DNA from: Taenia hydatigena
Taxonomy: Eukaryota; Platyhelminthes; Cestoda; Cyclophyllidea; Taeniidae
Assembly (NCBI GenBank): GCA_036345935.2
Contig: JADWOT020000003.1
Location: 23,392,509-23,456,508 of the forward strand
Reading direction: 5' to 3'
Length of the DNA: 64,000 nt
Shown: piece after piece, positions 10,701 to 21,700 of the stretch
Position numbering within the stretch: position 1 is the stretch's first letter
How the letters are laid out: every line of letters begins with the position of its first letter
Program-made: the position numbers and the translations under genes
Notes under the pieces: generated by a model
Told to the model about the DNA's origin: nothing
The model's input: only the letters and a program-made list of their open reading frames with translations
The model's database searches: none

Positions 10701-11676
10701 GGGTAAACCATCGGGAGGTACTCCATCGACAAGTAATATGGGTTCACAGGTTCCAGATAAGCACGGACTGCCGTTTCCCTACCCCGGATTCCCACCTGGA
10801 GCTGCAGATTTGAGTAGGTTTTTTTCGCCACCTCCTCCACCAACGCATCATCAGCAACAACCAGCCCAGCAGACTACACAGCCACCACAGTCATTGCAGT
10901 CTTCAGTTCCTCAACAACCAACGCAACAGAAATCAACCGACTCTAAACCACCTGCAGAGGCTGCTGCACTAGCTGCACTTTTACGACATTTCAACGTCCC
11001 TCAAACCGGTCGTACATCAGGTCTGAAACCCGCAGATGTACTAGCGTCTCTGGCAAGGCCGACAGAGACAAATCCCGGGAACGCTGCTGTTTCTTCAAAC
11101 CCCCTCTTTTCCATTTTCTTTCCGTCAACAAGCCTCGCTACACCGGCACCACCACCACCACCACCACCACCGCCGCCACCCCCAACGCAGTCCACGGATA
11201 CGTCCGGACTAACCCCAGAACAGAAGGCCTTGTTCCTCTTTGCGCAGGCTATGGTTTCTCTAGCTGTGGGAGCATCTAGCACGGCAACCAGTGGTAAACT
11301 TGGAGAAGAAATGACTCAACCGCAACCGCCACCACCACCACCGCCACCACCCCCACAACTACCAACGTATCCACCATTAACGAGTCTTCTACAAAACTTT
11401 AACATCACTCCAACACCACCACACGAGGTGGCTGTGAATCCAGAAACTTTGGAATCCTACCTGAGCGCGATTCGACACCTTGCGTCGTTGGGAAATGCAG
11501 CTGCTCTAGCGGCAGCAGCAACAGTGGGTGTTGCCTCCACAACTTCGATGGCAGCGACTAACGCCACGACGACGGCGTCGACGACGACGACGACGACAGC
11601 ATCCATGGTGTCCACGAATTCCTTGCCAAGTGGTGGAAATGGGCCGGTTGCTGCTAAGGAGGCAGAGTCGCAATAA
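7774..11676 (+). CDS. tsh: Teashirt-type zinc-finger transcription factor (1300 aa)
   Basis: Probable nuclear repressor of the Teashirt/TSHZ family, which patterns trunk and posterior identity in animals, acting with Homothorax/Exd, CtBP and Wnt signalling. Visible: a PLDLS motif at residues 64-68, the CtBP-binding site typical of Tsh; three zinc fingers with Tsh-like wide spacing. Finger 1 has C369, C371, H384, H390; finger 2 has C425, C428, H441, H447 with the SF.SL.ELT.HM..T.HY signature; finger 3 has C945, C948, H961, then C967 in place of the last His. A basic RKRR (700-703) may be a nuclear signal. Three polyproline runs lie at 239-250, 1126-1137 and 1185-1194; Ser/Thr/Gln-rich linkers and an Ala/Thr-rich tail (about 1245-1285) fill the rest. 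There is no homeobox, unlike vertebrate TSHZ. The start is the first ATG after an in-frame TGA (7765); M53 (7930) has a better context and would still keep PLDLS. One exon codes for everything. Finger 1 has C-x1-C spacing, which is odd. Family confidence is high; orthology is not proven. Confidence 0.9.
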   Translation: MNVLSSTNPSLTSAPTNSSSRPPSASSPPPEQAQTQSSINSTPPSESPMTIGMAFSSTANKTRPLDLSASDRIIATTSAEISSLECPKTIKMEEVEVGRGEKASAVDEKSTVEIERSLKVESEEETASPVERCFKPMETAISEQPRLEEVSAQLKTLTEFFKTLTSSSSTLDATVASLHALIGKKFDKDVGNDAGSLEALHQLGWQLISLGRNVSLTPHSPIPTSTGPSWMPVGRQQQPPPPPPPPPPPPSQSQTQQPTPNVQHPHPPMSGISMRGNQKYSAFYQHNRKHQVMEEAESIRQSVTTTAPSFHRLGFPSRRVNGPVLPTHTRGHFSNTSAGLEPSLKPAISQRLQSELTSPPRSRETAFLCSCGDDFESLYGFTLHMRDTGHKPRSSQPERDIPKLVRGQDMWINSETEQTREILRCMRCNQSFRSLPELTMHMMKTSHYSEIVYSDAGRNLLASQTFSSVAERNRSGSSVNTSSWNAAGLKTSSSSSMPLKRTIRGCVPPQNGLAVASETMKSTELSTTEKKVNGHPEAPHVETKSSRLEEPQKCERPASSHEMHVVKPSPKPAASPEALSCPSELQRSAASSPRNEGEKQEQKYLNSPTSSRENTSPRASEEETSRRGCTDSVIRQIESFVEKSLPKSSASSPVASRPQTWQQRQQIQGLVKPAAFGRCNLSPLTETDASGSTPDKCIQRKRRFSSGSSNSMAPSIATAANASTETLSEKRPLLASFSAEVGGCENPLSSLQKLVETTHQSGTGLKSPIRPFSQTSEISPVPSNHSNDLEGSGGNKAASSTAEAVQQQTNIAAALSALQNLMSKVSTSLSTTNSSKQPQTSPNLDFLLPSNGESDTANWMGLLSTFLNATKQSDSEQKRSDTSLPLSNLPSPSKMFEQPSTVFPAGGFDFSTVAKAQSLSVHMNPPTMTSAGPSIVANITKKAKCHFCGKPFANKGQVRLHISKNKCPCLLQQSALGKPSGGTPSTSNMGSQVPDKHGLPFPYPGFPPGAADLSRFFSPPPPPTHHQQQPAQQTTQPPQSLQSSVPQQPTQQKSTDSKPPAEAAALAALLRHFNVPQTGRTSGLKPADVLASLARPTETNPGNAAVSSNPLFSIFFPSTSLATPAPPPPPPPPPPPPTQSTDTSGLTPEQKALFLFAQAMVSLAVGASSTATSGKLGEEMTQPQPPPPPPPPPPQLPTYPPLTSLLQNFNITPTPPHEVAVNPETLESYLSAIRHLASLGNAAALAAAATVGVASTTSMAATNATTTASTTTTTTASMVSTNSLPSGGNGPVAAKEAESQ

Positions 11677-11793
11677 TTAAATTATCATGTTCCAGGCGTC
11701 AGGATTCCCTCTTCCTTTCCTATCATTTTTAACCCCTTAGCTGTTTTCTTCATCTTCTTTCCCTCCTCCTTTTCAAATCTCTGTTTAAAGTGC

Positions 11794-11801
11794 TGTAAAT
11801 A
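11794..11801 (+). promoter_or_regulatory. Pumilio response element (TGTAAATA)
   Basis: Exact match to the UGUANAUA consensus bound by Pumilio/PUF proteins, 118 bases past the tsh stop codon. PUF binding in a 3' UTR usually represses translation or destabilises the mRNA. Single 8-mers occur by chance in AT-rich DNA; a second one lies 87 bases downstream. Confidence 0.4.
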
Positions 11802-11880
11802 AGTAGTATGGAAATAAGTGTGATTGTGTGCCTAAGAGAGAAGTTTTGGACAAAGAAACAACTTGATATTTGAAATCCCA

Positions 11881-11888
11881 TGTACATA
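11881..11888 (+). promoter_or_regulatory. Pumilio response element (TGTACATA)
   Basis: A second UGUANAUA match (with C at the variable position) 205 bases past the stop codon, followed by ATACACATG. It is paired with the element at 11794. It belongs to the mRNA only if cleavage occurs beyond 11890. Confidence 0.35.
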
Positions 11889-12529
11889 TACACATGAACA
11901 GATGATACGCCAAAATTCACTTCACACCTTACTTGCCTCTGCTTTATTTTTTCTGGGAATCGGAAGGAGACAATGGATGCAGGCGATCTCCTAAATGGAT
12001 ACAACTCGAGTCACCAAGGCTTATCGATGCTGAGGCTTATCCACCTGCCTCTTGATCGCTAACTCGACTCTTTAATACGTGAGGTTGATTCTTCTACTAA
12101 CTCTGGCTTTCATTATGCCTAATTCATATTTTACAGTTTGTGCCTTAATGACATTGCCGGACTGGTAATTTGTAAGGTTTCCGCCAGTTAAATGTACTTT
12201 ATTCTCTTCAGTGGTTGCAAAGTTCGCGAAGAATTTAACGTCGAATTGCGTATAACCCGCTTAACTTGACTCCGTCCAAGCTGACAACTTTTTGATTTTG
12301 TAGCGCATTCAGCATTGCCAGCTTGAGGTCCCTTACGCTTAAAATGGGTTCTGTTGATTTAGCTTGTCCTGGGACTGAGTCGACTTTTCACCGCTGTTGT
12401 ATGAGTTGTACACAACGGGTGAGTACGGAAAGATCAATACTTAAAACGTCAACAGTTAGGCGTTTTACTCAGGAACGAAATTTTCCACCTCCGTATTACT
12501 TTCTTTTTATAAAGAGATGGTTTAGCAAA

Positions 12530-12535
12530 AATAAA
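12530..12535 (+). terminator. Candidate poly(A) signal AATAAA for tsh
   Basis: First canonical hexamer downstream of the tsh stop, within A-rich sequence about 850 bases past it. No clear GT-rich downstream element follows, so this is a weak call. Confidence 0.25.
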
Positions 12536-12549
12536 AAATTTGGATAAAA

Positions 12550-12960
12550 TCGGCGCCACTCAAAATTGCCTTTAGCCATGCACAGCCCCATAATGGCGCG
12601 CGGGTGCGTACAGAGGGATCAAAGGTGAATTTGATTGAAGGCCGCTGTCACTTCCCATGGCAAAAACACAAACGCGTGCGACGCATACACACAGACACAC
12701 GGACGCACACATACAAGCGCGCGCGGAATAGGGCTGCGCGCATGGGCGTGACGCTAGGGGTAATCGCGCGTCTTGTTGACGGCTCTTTCATGCCCACTTC
12801 AAATGTGCGCTTCGTGCGATGGAATCGTTGGGGACAAAGTGTGGTTGTTCATCTTGTCACAATGCTAATTATGTGCGTAAAATTTCCCGATTCTATCCTA
12901 CTTGCTACCTGCAATTGTCATCATCTGTTCCACGTCGACCACAGAAGGATCTCCGTTTTA
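12550..12960. other. CpG-rich island downstream of tsh
   Basis: A block rich in GCGC and CGCG steps (about 12590-12765), with alternating purine-pyrimidine CACACA/GCGCGC tracts capable of Z-DNA, in sharp contrast to its surroundings. An open frame of 119 codons (12604-12963) covers it but shows low-complexity His/Arg/Thr text and no motif, so I do not call a gene. It could be an alternative promoter, enhancer or insulator. Confidence 0.35.
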
Positions 12961-14779
12961 TGAAAGTATTTGACAAAATAAACCCCTAGATTTTCCCTCC
13001 ATCGGGTGGCCGAGATTAAATAGAGACACCTTTGTTGATCCCACTTCAAAAATGAACGACTGGGATGGCGTCCGAGTGATACCTCAAGTGTGATTTCTTC
13101 TGCGGAAGACTGATACTACAATTCGCCATAAGAAGGTCATCGATACCGTGCTAAATTTGGATACAAACGTAAAGTAACTAAAACGCTTAAGGAAAAAACC
13201 CACAACTTGGTAAAACCAATCCTGATTCATGATTATTGAATAGGTACTAACGGTGAAGGAAGGTAAGTTCTTATGGCATAATCCATTGTCTGCAGAAGAG
13301 CGTCTATTCCTCAGTAAATCATGACGAACTTCCTGCTACAATGCAGCCAGCCAAAAGGGATGAAGAATAGATCCATTTAACTCGAAATGGCACAACTCAC
13401 GCCAGTAATACTTGGATGTGGCTTTGAATTTCCACCCTTTGATTTATAATAGAACTAGTGCAAAATGCGCCGGATATTTTAATTTATTTGCTTTGCTGAG
13501 ATCGTAACAGCAAGAATATTATTTTATGGGGTGAATTAACGAAACGCTTTGCACCTTGGCCACATATTCCCCCGGGACTTATGTTAGCGCATCTCAGCGG
13601 TGGAAAATTCATTTTCACCGATCAAATATGAATATCACGAGTGTTTAATAAATGAACCTTCAATTTCCACTGCCTGGTTTTATATGAATGTGAAGTAAGG
13701 AAAGCTCGCATTTCTATTTAATTCTGACTTTTCACTCTGACACACTGCAAATGTCCACATGCATCAGACACTTCGAAATGTCACATCACTTAGGGACTAA
13801 TCACTCCTGCACTTGTCACATTAATGCCATTTGTCATAACACACTTGATAGATATATGTGCACATTTTTATCCACAATGATTCTCAATCAAAATGGTTAC
13901 TATCACGCTCGTCGCTAGCATCACATATGCTACACCCAAAAGTCATAAATGGAAGACCTGGGTTTTGTGCTGTTTTATGATCAGTGGCTAGATTAGATAC
14001 TGTGTAAATCAGAATTTCATTAAGAAATTCCAATTATTCGCCTTCAGGAGGCATCTGAGTTGACAGGTATAGCAATAATTACATTGGTGTCATATTAGAA
14101 CACTAAGCTACTACCCTGATCTTTGGTGGTAGGCGTAATCCTGACAAATTAATAACAAATATGCTGTGCTCAGTAAAATTACATTGCTATTAGGCAAAAA
14201 GGAATGTCCAATTAAATTATAGTTAAAGGTAATCAGTTAAAAGTGAGTCATTTTGTCAAAGGAATGAAGAGGAAAAGGAATTTTTAGTTGACAAAAGCGA
14301 AAAACGTGGGGTCGACTTATTTTTGGCAAACATGGCATAAGTATAAATATGGAATTCATGGCAGCCTAGAACACACATCTATAAATATGAAATACGTTGG
14401 TTACATCGTCAAAAAATACTTCCAGCTAGATGATTGGACAGCAGAGCTCTTAGTCATGACGCAGGACCAATGAGAGCTAAGGGAACAGGTATGCGAGTTT
14501 CCACCTTTTCCCAGCTAGCTGAAGTATAAAACAATTAAATTTATTTGTTATGCAAAAGCAACCAAAATAGAAGTTTCAAGTTTAGATAAAACGGCCGGAA
14601 ATAAGGCAAATCTACTTATGCCCAACAAAAAACTCCTTTTAGACTTTCAGATAAAATACAAATTAGCCTTCAAATCAAGAATAAGGCATTTCCAATTCGA
14701 TCGATTATTTGAGTAGTAATCACTAACCACAGAATAAACCTGTTTTTCTTTAGCAGAAAATATAAATGCTGACAACTAC
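12961..14779. other. AT-rich intergenic stretch, nothing recognised
   Basis: No coding-like frame, RNA-like fold or repeat family recognised on either strand. Confidence 0.6.
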
Positions 14780-15080
14780 TTTTTGGGGGGCAAAATACCA
14801 TTTCTGGCAGGAGACCTGAGTAGTCAAACGGTCAACAGGTCGTCTTCAGAAGGACCGATGCCGTCTTGGACGGCTTTCCTGCTGGTAACTGTGACATTAG
14901 TGACAGTGACAGTGGCAGTGTCAGGGACAGCGGTGGTTTTGACACGAGGTTTACCCGACAACCTGCATGACAAGCCTTCGTGACACATGCAAAGAGTGAT
15001 ATGAATAATTAGGTAATCTGTCCTTGTCCCACTACAGCAAGTTGACACTTGTGCTCTGGCGGAGACGACAAACGTAAACA
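14780..15080. promoter_or_regulatory. TGACA-cluster island (candidate enhancer)
   Basis: A GC-richer block with eight TGACA/TGTCA pentamers in 156 bases, starting at 14892, 14901, 14907, 14919, 14940, 14968, 14981 and 15043. Several continue as TGACAG, the core of Meis/Homothorax and TGIF sites. The open frames on both strands (up to 85 codons) are by-products of the repeated GTGACAGTG text. Regulatory function is inferred. Confidence 0.35.
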
Positions 15081-18000
15081 AAGCTAGAACAACTTTTTTG
15101 ACCGAAAATTCTGCCTCCTTTGACTAATGATTTCGTTGCAGTTTTTAGTCCAACAAGTGTGGTATGAGGGACTACGGTCCTAAAAATAAGGGATACCTTA
15201 TATACTTTTTCTTCTCTGTGACATGACTTTTATAAATCTTTTAAGGAGAAGACATATTTCCGTTTAGCACGTAATTTAGACAACTTTGTAACTTCTAGAC
15301 CGGCGGAATGAAGCCTCGTCTTATAATAGGAGGGCTACATTGGTGGCAGCATTGACGAACCTACTAAAATTGCTAAGTAATCCGACTTCTTATTCAATAG
15401 ATATAAAGTTTGAATGTCACGCAAAGGAGGAGTCTGTTGCAACCGCTTGGAAATATGAAGTCTATTGAACTTCTATTTTTTTATGCTGTTGTCTGCGGAA
15501 GGTGCATATGAGTCTGTACTAGTATCGTCCTTCGTGTAAGATTAACACTTTCTTTGGATTGATTGACATGGGAAGAAATTTATTCGCGCATGAATTCGAA
15601 TCACAGAGAATTATATCGGGCACATGAATTCTAGCCTTGACGGCTTGACCTTCATCCAATGGGACAGCCGTAGAGAACAAAGACACCTGCAATCAATCGA
15701 ACATACATAAAAACAACTTTCTGAGGACTAAGAAGTACCCCAGAAGCATTGTGCAATGAAGTATTTGGAGATAAATATGGCAGTTTTGACCCCCAGGGAA
15801 TAATCCTGGTTTAAATAGGGCTTTTTAATAAGGAAATTGAAATACAGACCACAATGATAACATTGAAGGTTTACTGCCCTCCGGTGATGGCATCGATTTG
15901 TTTGGCAAATTCCGGCATTTAAGTCAGAACAATCAAATTATCTTACCTTCTTAATCTCTAGCTATTTGAATCAATACTGATATGTTTCTTTTTGTGATTG
16001 AAGATTTAAGATGTTCCAGAGTGTGATACATTCACTATTCAGGTACCTTAAACGGCCAGCATTGTAGAATTCAATGAGTAAATGTAAATGCTTTAACAGT
16101 GTACAGTAAACGTATATCTAGGCTGGCAGCCCGTTCACAATGAGGTCTTTGGGCTATTCTCTTGACTTTTTAAAACAAACATATTCATTGGCATAGTGTT
16201 TGTCTCTTTTTTGAGTGATCCCCATAGTCCAAATTCTCTATCTATTATTACAACTAAGGAGACGCTGTAGCAAGTATTCAGAAATAAGTTATTTGAAATC
16301 CAGACTACGTCCATGTGTTTTGCCAGATTTTTAATAGCTCAATGCAAATTAACGCTTTGACACAAACGCACTTGGCAAGTCAATTGCTGTTTGTCGAACC
16401 ATTTTTTGAATAGCACGATTTAGGGTATCTAAAGGGAGATAATCACCATCATCTCCTCCGCTATACCACTATCCTTCACCTTACCTTTGTTTAGCTATTT
16501 CGCGCGCTCGGACTACGGTTGCTCTGCTACTGTCATTCTTGAGAACATGGCAAAAAAAGTTTAAAAGGGCTGAAGAACTGGTCACCGAAATGAACAAGTA
16601 TCATGTAAGCTACACCACGGACAGACATTGAGGCATCATAGCACCTCCCTTTTTTACAAGGCAGAACAGCTGTAATGTTCTTCCACAAGACAAAGGGTGA
16701 GTGGAAGAAAGGGAGGATGGCTTGATTAATTCAACTACTGAGTGAAATCGGACCTCATCCATCATGTCTACGACTCACATAGAGGCACGAGAGTGTGTGC
16801 TTGTCTGTCTGCTTCTCTGTCGGTGTTTTGATGTTGCAATGCAACCAAACTTTCATCAGTGTGCGTTGCGGTGTGTTCAGACATCCATTAATCTGATACT
16901 GTAAACCGCGTTTAGCAAACCCTCAATTGCCCTCCTTCTGAGTGGTTGCAATTGGTGAGATTGGTGAAGTACTCCTCACATTCTCTTCGTATTTTAACTG
17001 CTACTTAAAAGACGCCCTTTACTAAAGTGCCTCTTTTTTCCCTTCCAAAAGCGCTGAAAGAAATATTTCACAAAGTTGAATTTTAGTGACTTTTAGTGTA
17101 TTCCATGCAAACAATAAGACCCAAACAGGTAGCATGAAAACGTTAATTTTAACCATTTTAAATGGTTTATCTTGTTTTGCAACTTAATTTAAAACCATTC
17201 TGGTCTTCTTCTTCCTTAGTAATCTATTTTCGAGAATTTTTCTTACCATACGCCTGTAACGATTTTTAAGCCTGGGAAACTGCGCAACTCTGTTTGATTT
17301 TCGGGGGTGAGTTGCATGCAAAACTGACCGATTGTTTTCTTCTTTGGAGGTGAACTCTACCACCTTGAAGTATACGCTAATCAAGAAGTTGGAATAAAAT
17401 TGGACTTATTGGATTTATTGAACCCTTTCTGGTGACGCCAGAAGTAGCATTTTTCAAGATTAATGTCCGATCAGACTTAACTTATTTCCTTATGAGATAG
17501 TGTTGCCTTGAAAACAATTCTTAAGCGTTCATGAACACATTTCATGCCTCCTTGCAACAACTTTGCTTACATCATTTCCCGATTCCCAGCAGGTAAGGTG
17601 ATTGCTAGATTTTGTGTCTTCTTGGTTGGAAACCTACTAGAAGCCTTTTAAATGTCCATCCTCTCTAATTTTGAAAGATCCGGCTATCTTCTACACAAAT
17701 AACACCAAAATATGTAGAATTCATATCAACTAGTCTCGCAACGTAAAGTATACTTTGCTTAATACTAGAAAAGCGTTAATGCCAAAGAGTAAAGTGCTCT
17801 ATATAAAGAATGAGGCAGGAATGAAGTAAACGCCATAGGCAGTGCCACTTTAAATCGGCCACCAATTGATAAAATCTATTAGGGTATTGCAAAGACAAAC
17901 GGTAAATGCAAGCAATAATATATATCCCAAAGGAAATTTACTTCGAATAGGAATTCCTTGAAAAGAGGGTGGTGGAGAACACTCAATGTATAGATTTCGG

Positions 18001-18450
18001 AACGACCTTAGGCTGGTGCAGTCACTTATTTGGATGAAAAGCCTCATCTGAAAAGCTAATTATCAGCAGTGACCTTTCTCAATAATTTAAACATTTGCAG
18101 TAAATAACACAATGGTGAACTTTGCAACCAAACACATTCCACAATCTATTTATTCCTTTTAATCTCACATTATGTAATCTAGAGCAAAGAAATCTTACCT
18201 CTTTTCCTACCCTCTTCTTAAATTCCACAAATGTTAACCCAAACTGGAGTTTTAAGTAAATACTACAAAAGATGAATAACTAAATAGCGCTCAACGCAGT
18301 GTTTAACACCTCCTCGAAGTTGATGCTATGAGAAGTAGAAGTTTGACGAGAAGTGCTTCATAGATGCATGAATGTGCTGCCATGCCGCCAATGCAAAATG
18401 AAATGTCTGAGCTGACTAATAGCCTGCATAGATAAGTTTGCAGCAGAAAT
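15081..18450. other. AT-rich intergenic stretch, nothing recognised
   Basis: No gene, RNA gene or repeat family recognised. Short open frames near 17184-17384 and 17850-18047 lack motifs and are in the chance range. Confidence 0.6.
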
Positions 18451-18720
18451 AATCACCGTTGCGCAGCATCCAGACGTTTGCTTTTCCTGAGAGCCAACTT
18501 CAACGCTGTCCGTGATTACATTAGAGTAGGTGACTTTAACTAGCCACGAGCTAGGTACGGAGGTAATTATTCGCAGTCACGAATAGACTTCCTTATAATT
18601 CGACAAAGGCTAGTCTAGTCCAAGGAGAAGCAGAACTCAATTTGCTGCCCAACTAAGGTCTCGCCTTAGCTGAGACCGATGTCCCTTCACATTTCTCACG
18701 GCGCACTTAGTGATTGCGAT
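18451..18720 (+). mobile_element. Decayed non-LTR retrotransposon, endonuclease-domain relic
   Basis: Reading from 18481 in one frame gives a helix-like lead-in, then V-GDFN (18526-18540), a TAG (18541), then a GGNYSQSRIDFLIIRQR-like segment (18559-18609). GDFN and an S/N-x-IDF/Y-I motif followed by R/Q residues are characteristic of the APE-type endonuclease of RTE/jockey-like LINEs. In intact elements these two motifs are much farther apart, so an internal deletion is implied. Stops interrupt the rest. Evidence is motif resemblance only; it could be coincidence. Confidence 0.4.
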
Positions 18721-21700
18721 TAAACATCTTTTTTCTTTTGAGGTCATTTACGCTTTGTGTTTTGGTGGTGCATAGTCTTTTTGAATGCCATTACAGTTTT
18801 TATTAAGAGTGCAAATTCTGGAAGACATAATGAAATTGTGTGTTTATTTCAAATGAAACAGTATATTCAAATAACTTAGCAATTTCGCATCTGGCGACAC
18901 ATAAATGTGACGCCCGGGTTATTGAACTTGGGCTTGAAGTGACATGCAACCTTTATCGGTTTGTGACACCCGGTTGGTTATAATACCTAAGTAGTAATAT
19001 GTTCTAAGACAGAATTATCAGAATCGATTTGCTTAAGGCGTCTACTTCAAAGACCATCATTAATTTGATCACTAGTTGCTTCCTTTTATAAATAAAAGCA
19101 AATTTAATCCTTCTTCAGCAAACTACTGAATGGATCAGTTTTTATGGAACTCTTTAAGTGCATTTGGCGCAATGTGTAGGAAATTGTGGAATATATGCGA
19201 TTGTTTATATCCACCTGGAGGCATACATATGATCATGCAAATTTGAGCGTCACTCTATTCCGTGATCTCTTTTCCCTTCATTCTATCGTTAAGCTCGAAT
19301 GTCTTGGAGGGCTAGGCGAATACGATGGATGTAAAATAAAATAGTCTCTCTTTTTAACATTTTTAACTCAGCTTTTGTGTACAGAATCGTCACACATTGT
19401 TTCTCGAGCAGCCCATGGAAGCGCAGTGGCAGAAAATATGACTCAAGAGCAATTTCCACAATCGCTCAAAGTTAGACTCATTGCCTTCACTAGACTATCC
19501 CTAATATCTTCCGACCATTGTAAACCTTATTATTATTATTAGATTAACGCGCCTCGGCTGATCAAGATTAGAAAGATAAGCAACACCTTATCATCTCACC
19601 ATCACTGATCTTCCAGTCTGCCCAAACGTAAGGGTCCCGGTCTCGTGCACAAATATTTCCGGGCGAACGACTGCACCGATTCCAGTGCTATCTTCTCCAG
19701 AAAAAGGAATATTCCGAAGTTAAACAGCTTTTGCACGTCTTCTATCAAGATGCCAAAGTCTATTAATAAATTGGTGAAATCGAGGAGATTGAGCTTTTAA
19801 AATAGTTGGTCTTAAACGATGTTGTACAGCTACTTTCAGGGCATTTAACGAATCAGCGATTTCAAAGTTCATTTAAGTGTTTGTGTGGTGAAAGCCTGCA
19901 AGTACTAATATTTTAAAAGCATTTGCCAATGAACCCAAATAAATTTATTATTCCCTTAATTTTTAAACTCCAAACCTACTTCTTAATAATGTTAACGCAT
20001 ACGACACAGTTGCAGCAATGATAGGGAAGTAGGTGAATGAAATTTCTGATTACTCTATAAACATATTTCTACAGAGATTTCTGTGATAACGCACCCATTA
20101 GTCAAGATGTTTTGCGCCAAATCGCATTCACCAGTATGCCGAGGTGGATGCATTCTTTTACCAAGTTCTTTCAAAGCACTTTGTCAAACAGGTGGAATTA
20201 AACAAAATAAATTTATTTTATTTTTATTTATTTTATTTTATTTTTATTGAGAATATTGCTGGCATTTAATATGAACCAACACCTAGCGTTCAAAGCTGAT
20301 CTCTCACTTGCTAAGGAATAATTTAGTTACAACGAAAACAGTTTCCTCGACCTACAATGAAGGTGTTTATAAAATCCATTTGTGAGCTACACCAAAACCG
20401 TGGAATCTAGAATTTTATCACACGAAACATATTCTTAACACAAGCTGCAGAAGTGCCAGAAACGCCAATTTTGTCTTCACCGTCGCGTGTGCGTGCCACC
20501 AACTGGTGTAGAAAACGCAAGGCGCTCCAGACGCCAAATTGACTACGATCGCAACCATAAGGAATGCAGCAAAGAAACGGATCTGTCGAGACAAAATTTC
20601 AGCAATTAAAAAGGTCTTGGGCAACGAGAATGGACGTGTTAGGTCTCCAAACGTCCTATTTCTCGGCAGCCGATTGTCTAGTCAACCGGAATTCGAAGAT
20701 CGGCATTTGAGTCAAGTCTTTTGCTCTTAGCAACCAAACAATCTTTTAAAGTATTGAGAAAAATAAACTTCCATTCAGTCTAGCAAAAGTAGAAGGCGAT
20801 AAGCATCCGAAAAAATATAATTGCAGCAATGCAGAGGATCCCGTTGAGAATCCTTGAGTGATTCATCTCCAAAGTTAAGCTTTGGGATCAATTAGGCAGA
20901 GAGGGGAGAGGATACCTCCAAAGGATATGTAACAAATATAAAGATGTAAGCAAACTAAAATCGCATCTATTAGGTGCACCCTGCGTTCTATTATATAAGA
21001 ATCCAAAATAATGGAAGGATGGGATAGAACACAGTGATGAATGCCATGGTGGTGCATGTCTAATGCATTCGAATGCGCATATACAGCCGCGTATATTCCA
21101 CAAGTTGAACCAACTGATGACATCGATCTATGCCGAGAAAAACTGCAAATGCCATTCAGATAAACTATTTGCACGTTTCGAAATTGGTAAAATCTGAAAG
21201 TCAACTTATGCAGTGAGCAGACTGAGCCTCATGTCACGCCATTGGAATTTTAGCTTGCTGCATTAAGCGAAACATAATGAGAATCAGAAATTAAGGAAAT
21301 TCCCCCAAATGTTGGGTTATATTTAAATAGAGAAGGCAAAATCGAATTAAAAATCTAATAACCAAGCTAATTTTGGGAAAAATCTGAACTTTAAAATACA
21401 GCTACCTTGGAATTGCCCAGTAAGCCAAAGCCATTTACCGCAGTCCATAAATTGGTATACTTCGATAATTTGCGTAAAACCAGCAATAAATAGAATGCAT
21501 TTGCTTTAAATAAGTAAAATGGCTTTCCTTAAGAGTAAAAAATTTGAATATCTTGGCGATTTTATACAGTATTAAATGTGATTGAAAATAACCCAGAAAT
21601 GACTTACCAAATTGGCACTGCTTTTGATTTGTAAAAATTGAAAGTGAAGCTTTGAGAAACTAGCGCAAATTTAATAGTGGTTGCACCAGTAAAATAAAGC

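Larger units (their letters stand above)
11677..12549 (+). other. Candidate 3' UTR of the tsh gene
   Basis: AT-rich sequence after the TAA with no coding frame. Two UGUANAUA elements occur early. The first canonical AATAAA is at 12530-12535 in an A-rich stretch, followed by T-rich then GC-rich sequence; earlier cleavage using a weak AAATAAG-type signal near 11810, followed by a GT-rich stretch (11816-11832), is also possible. The end of the transcript is therefore uncertain. Confidence 0.35.
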
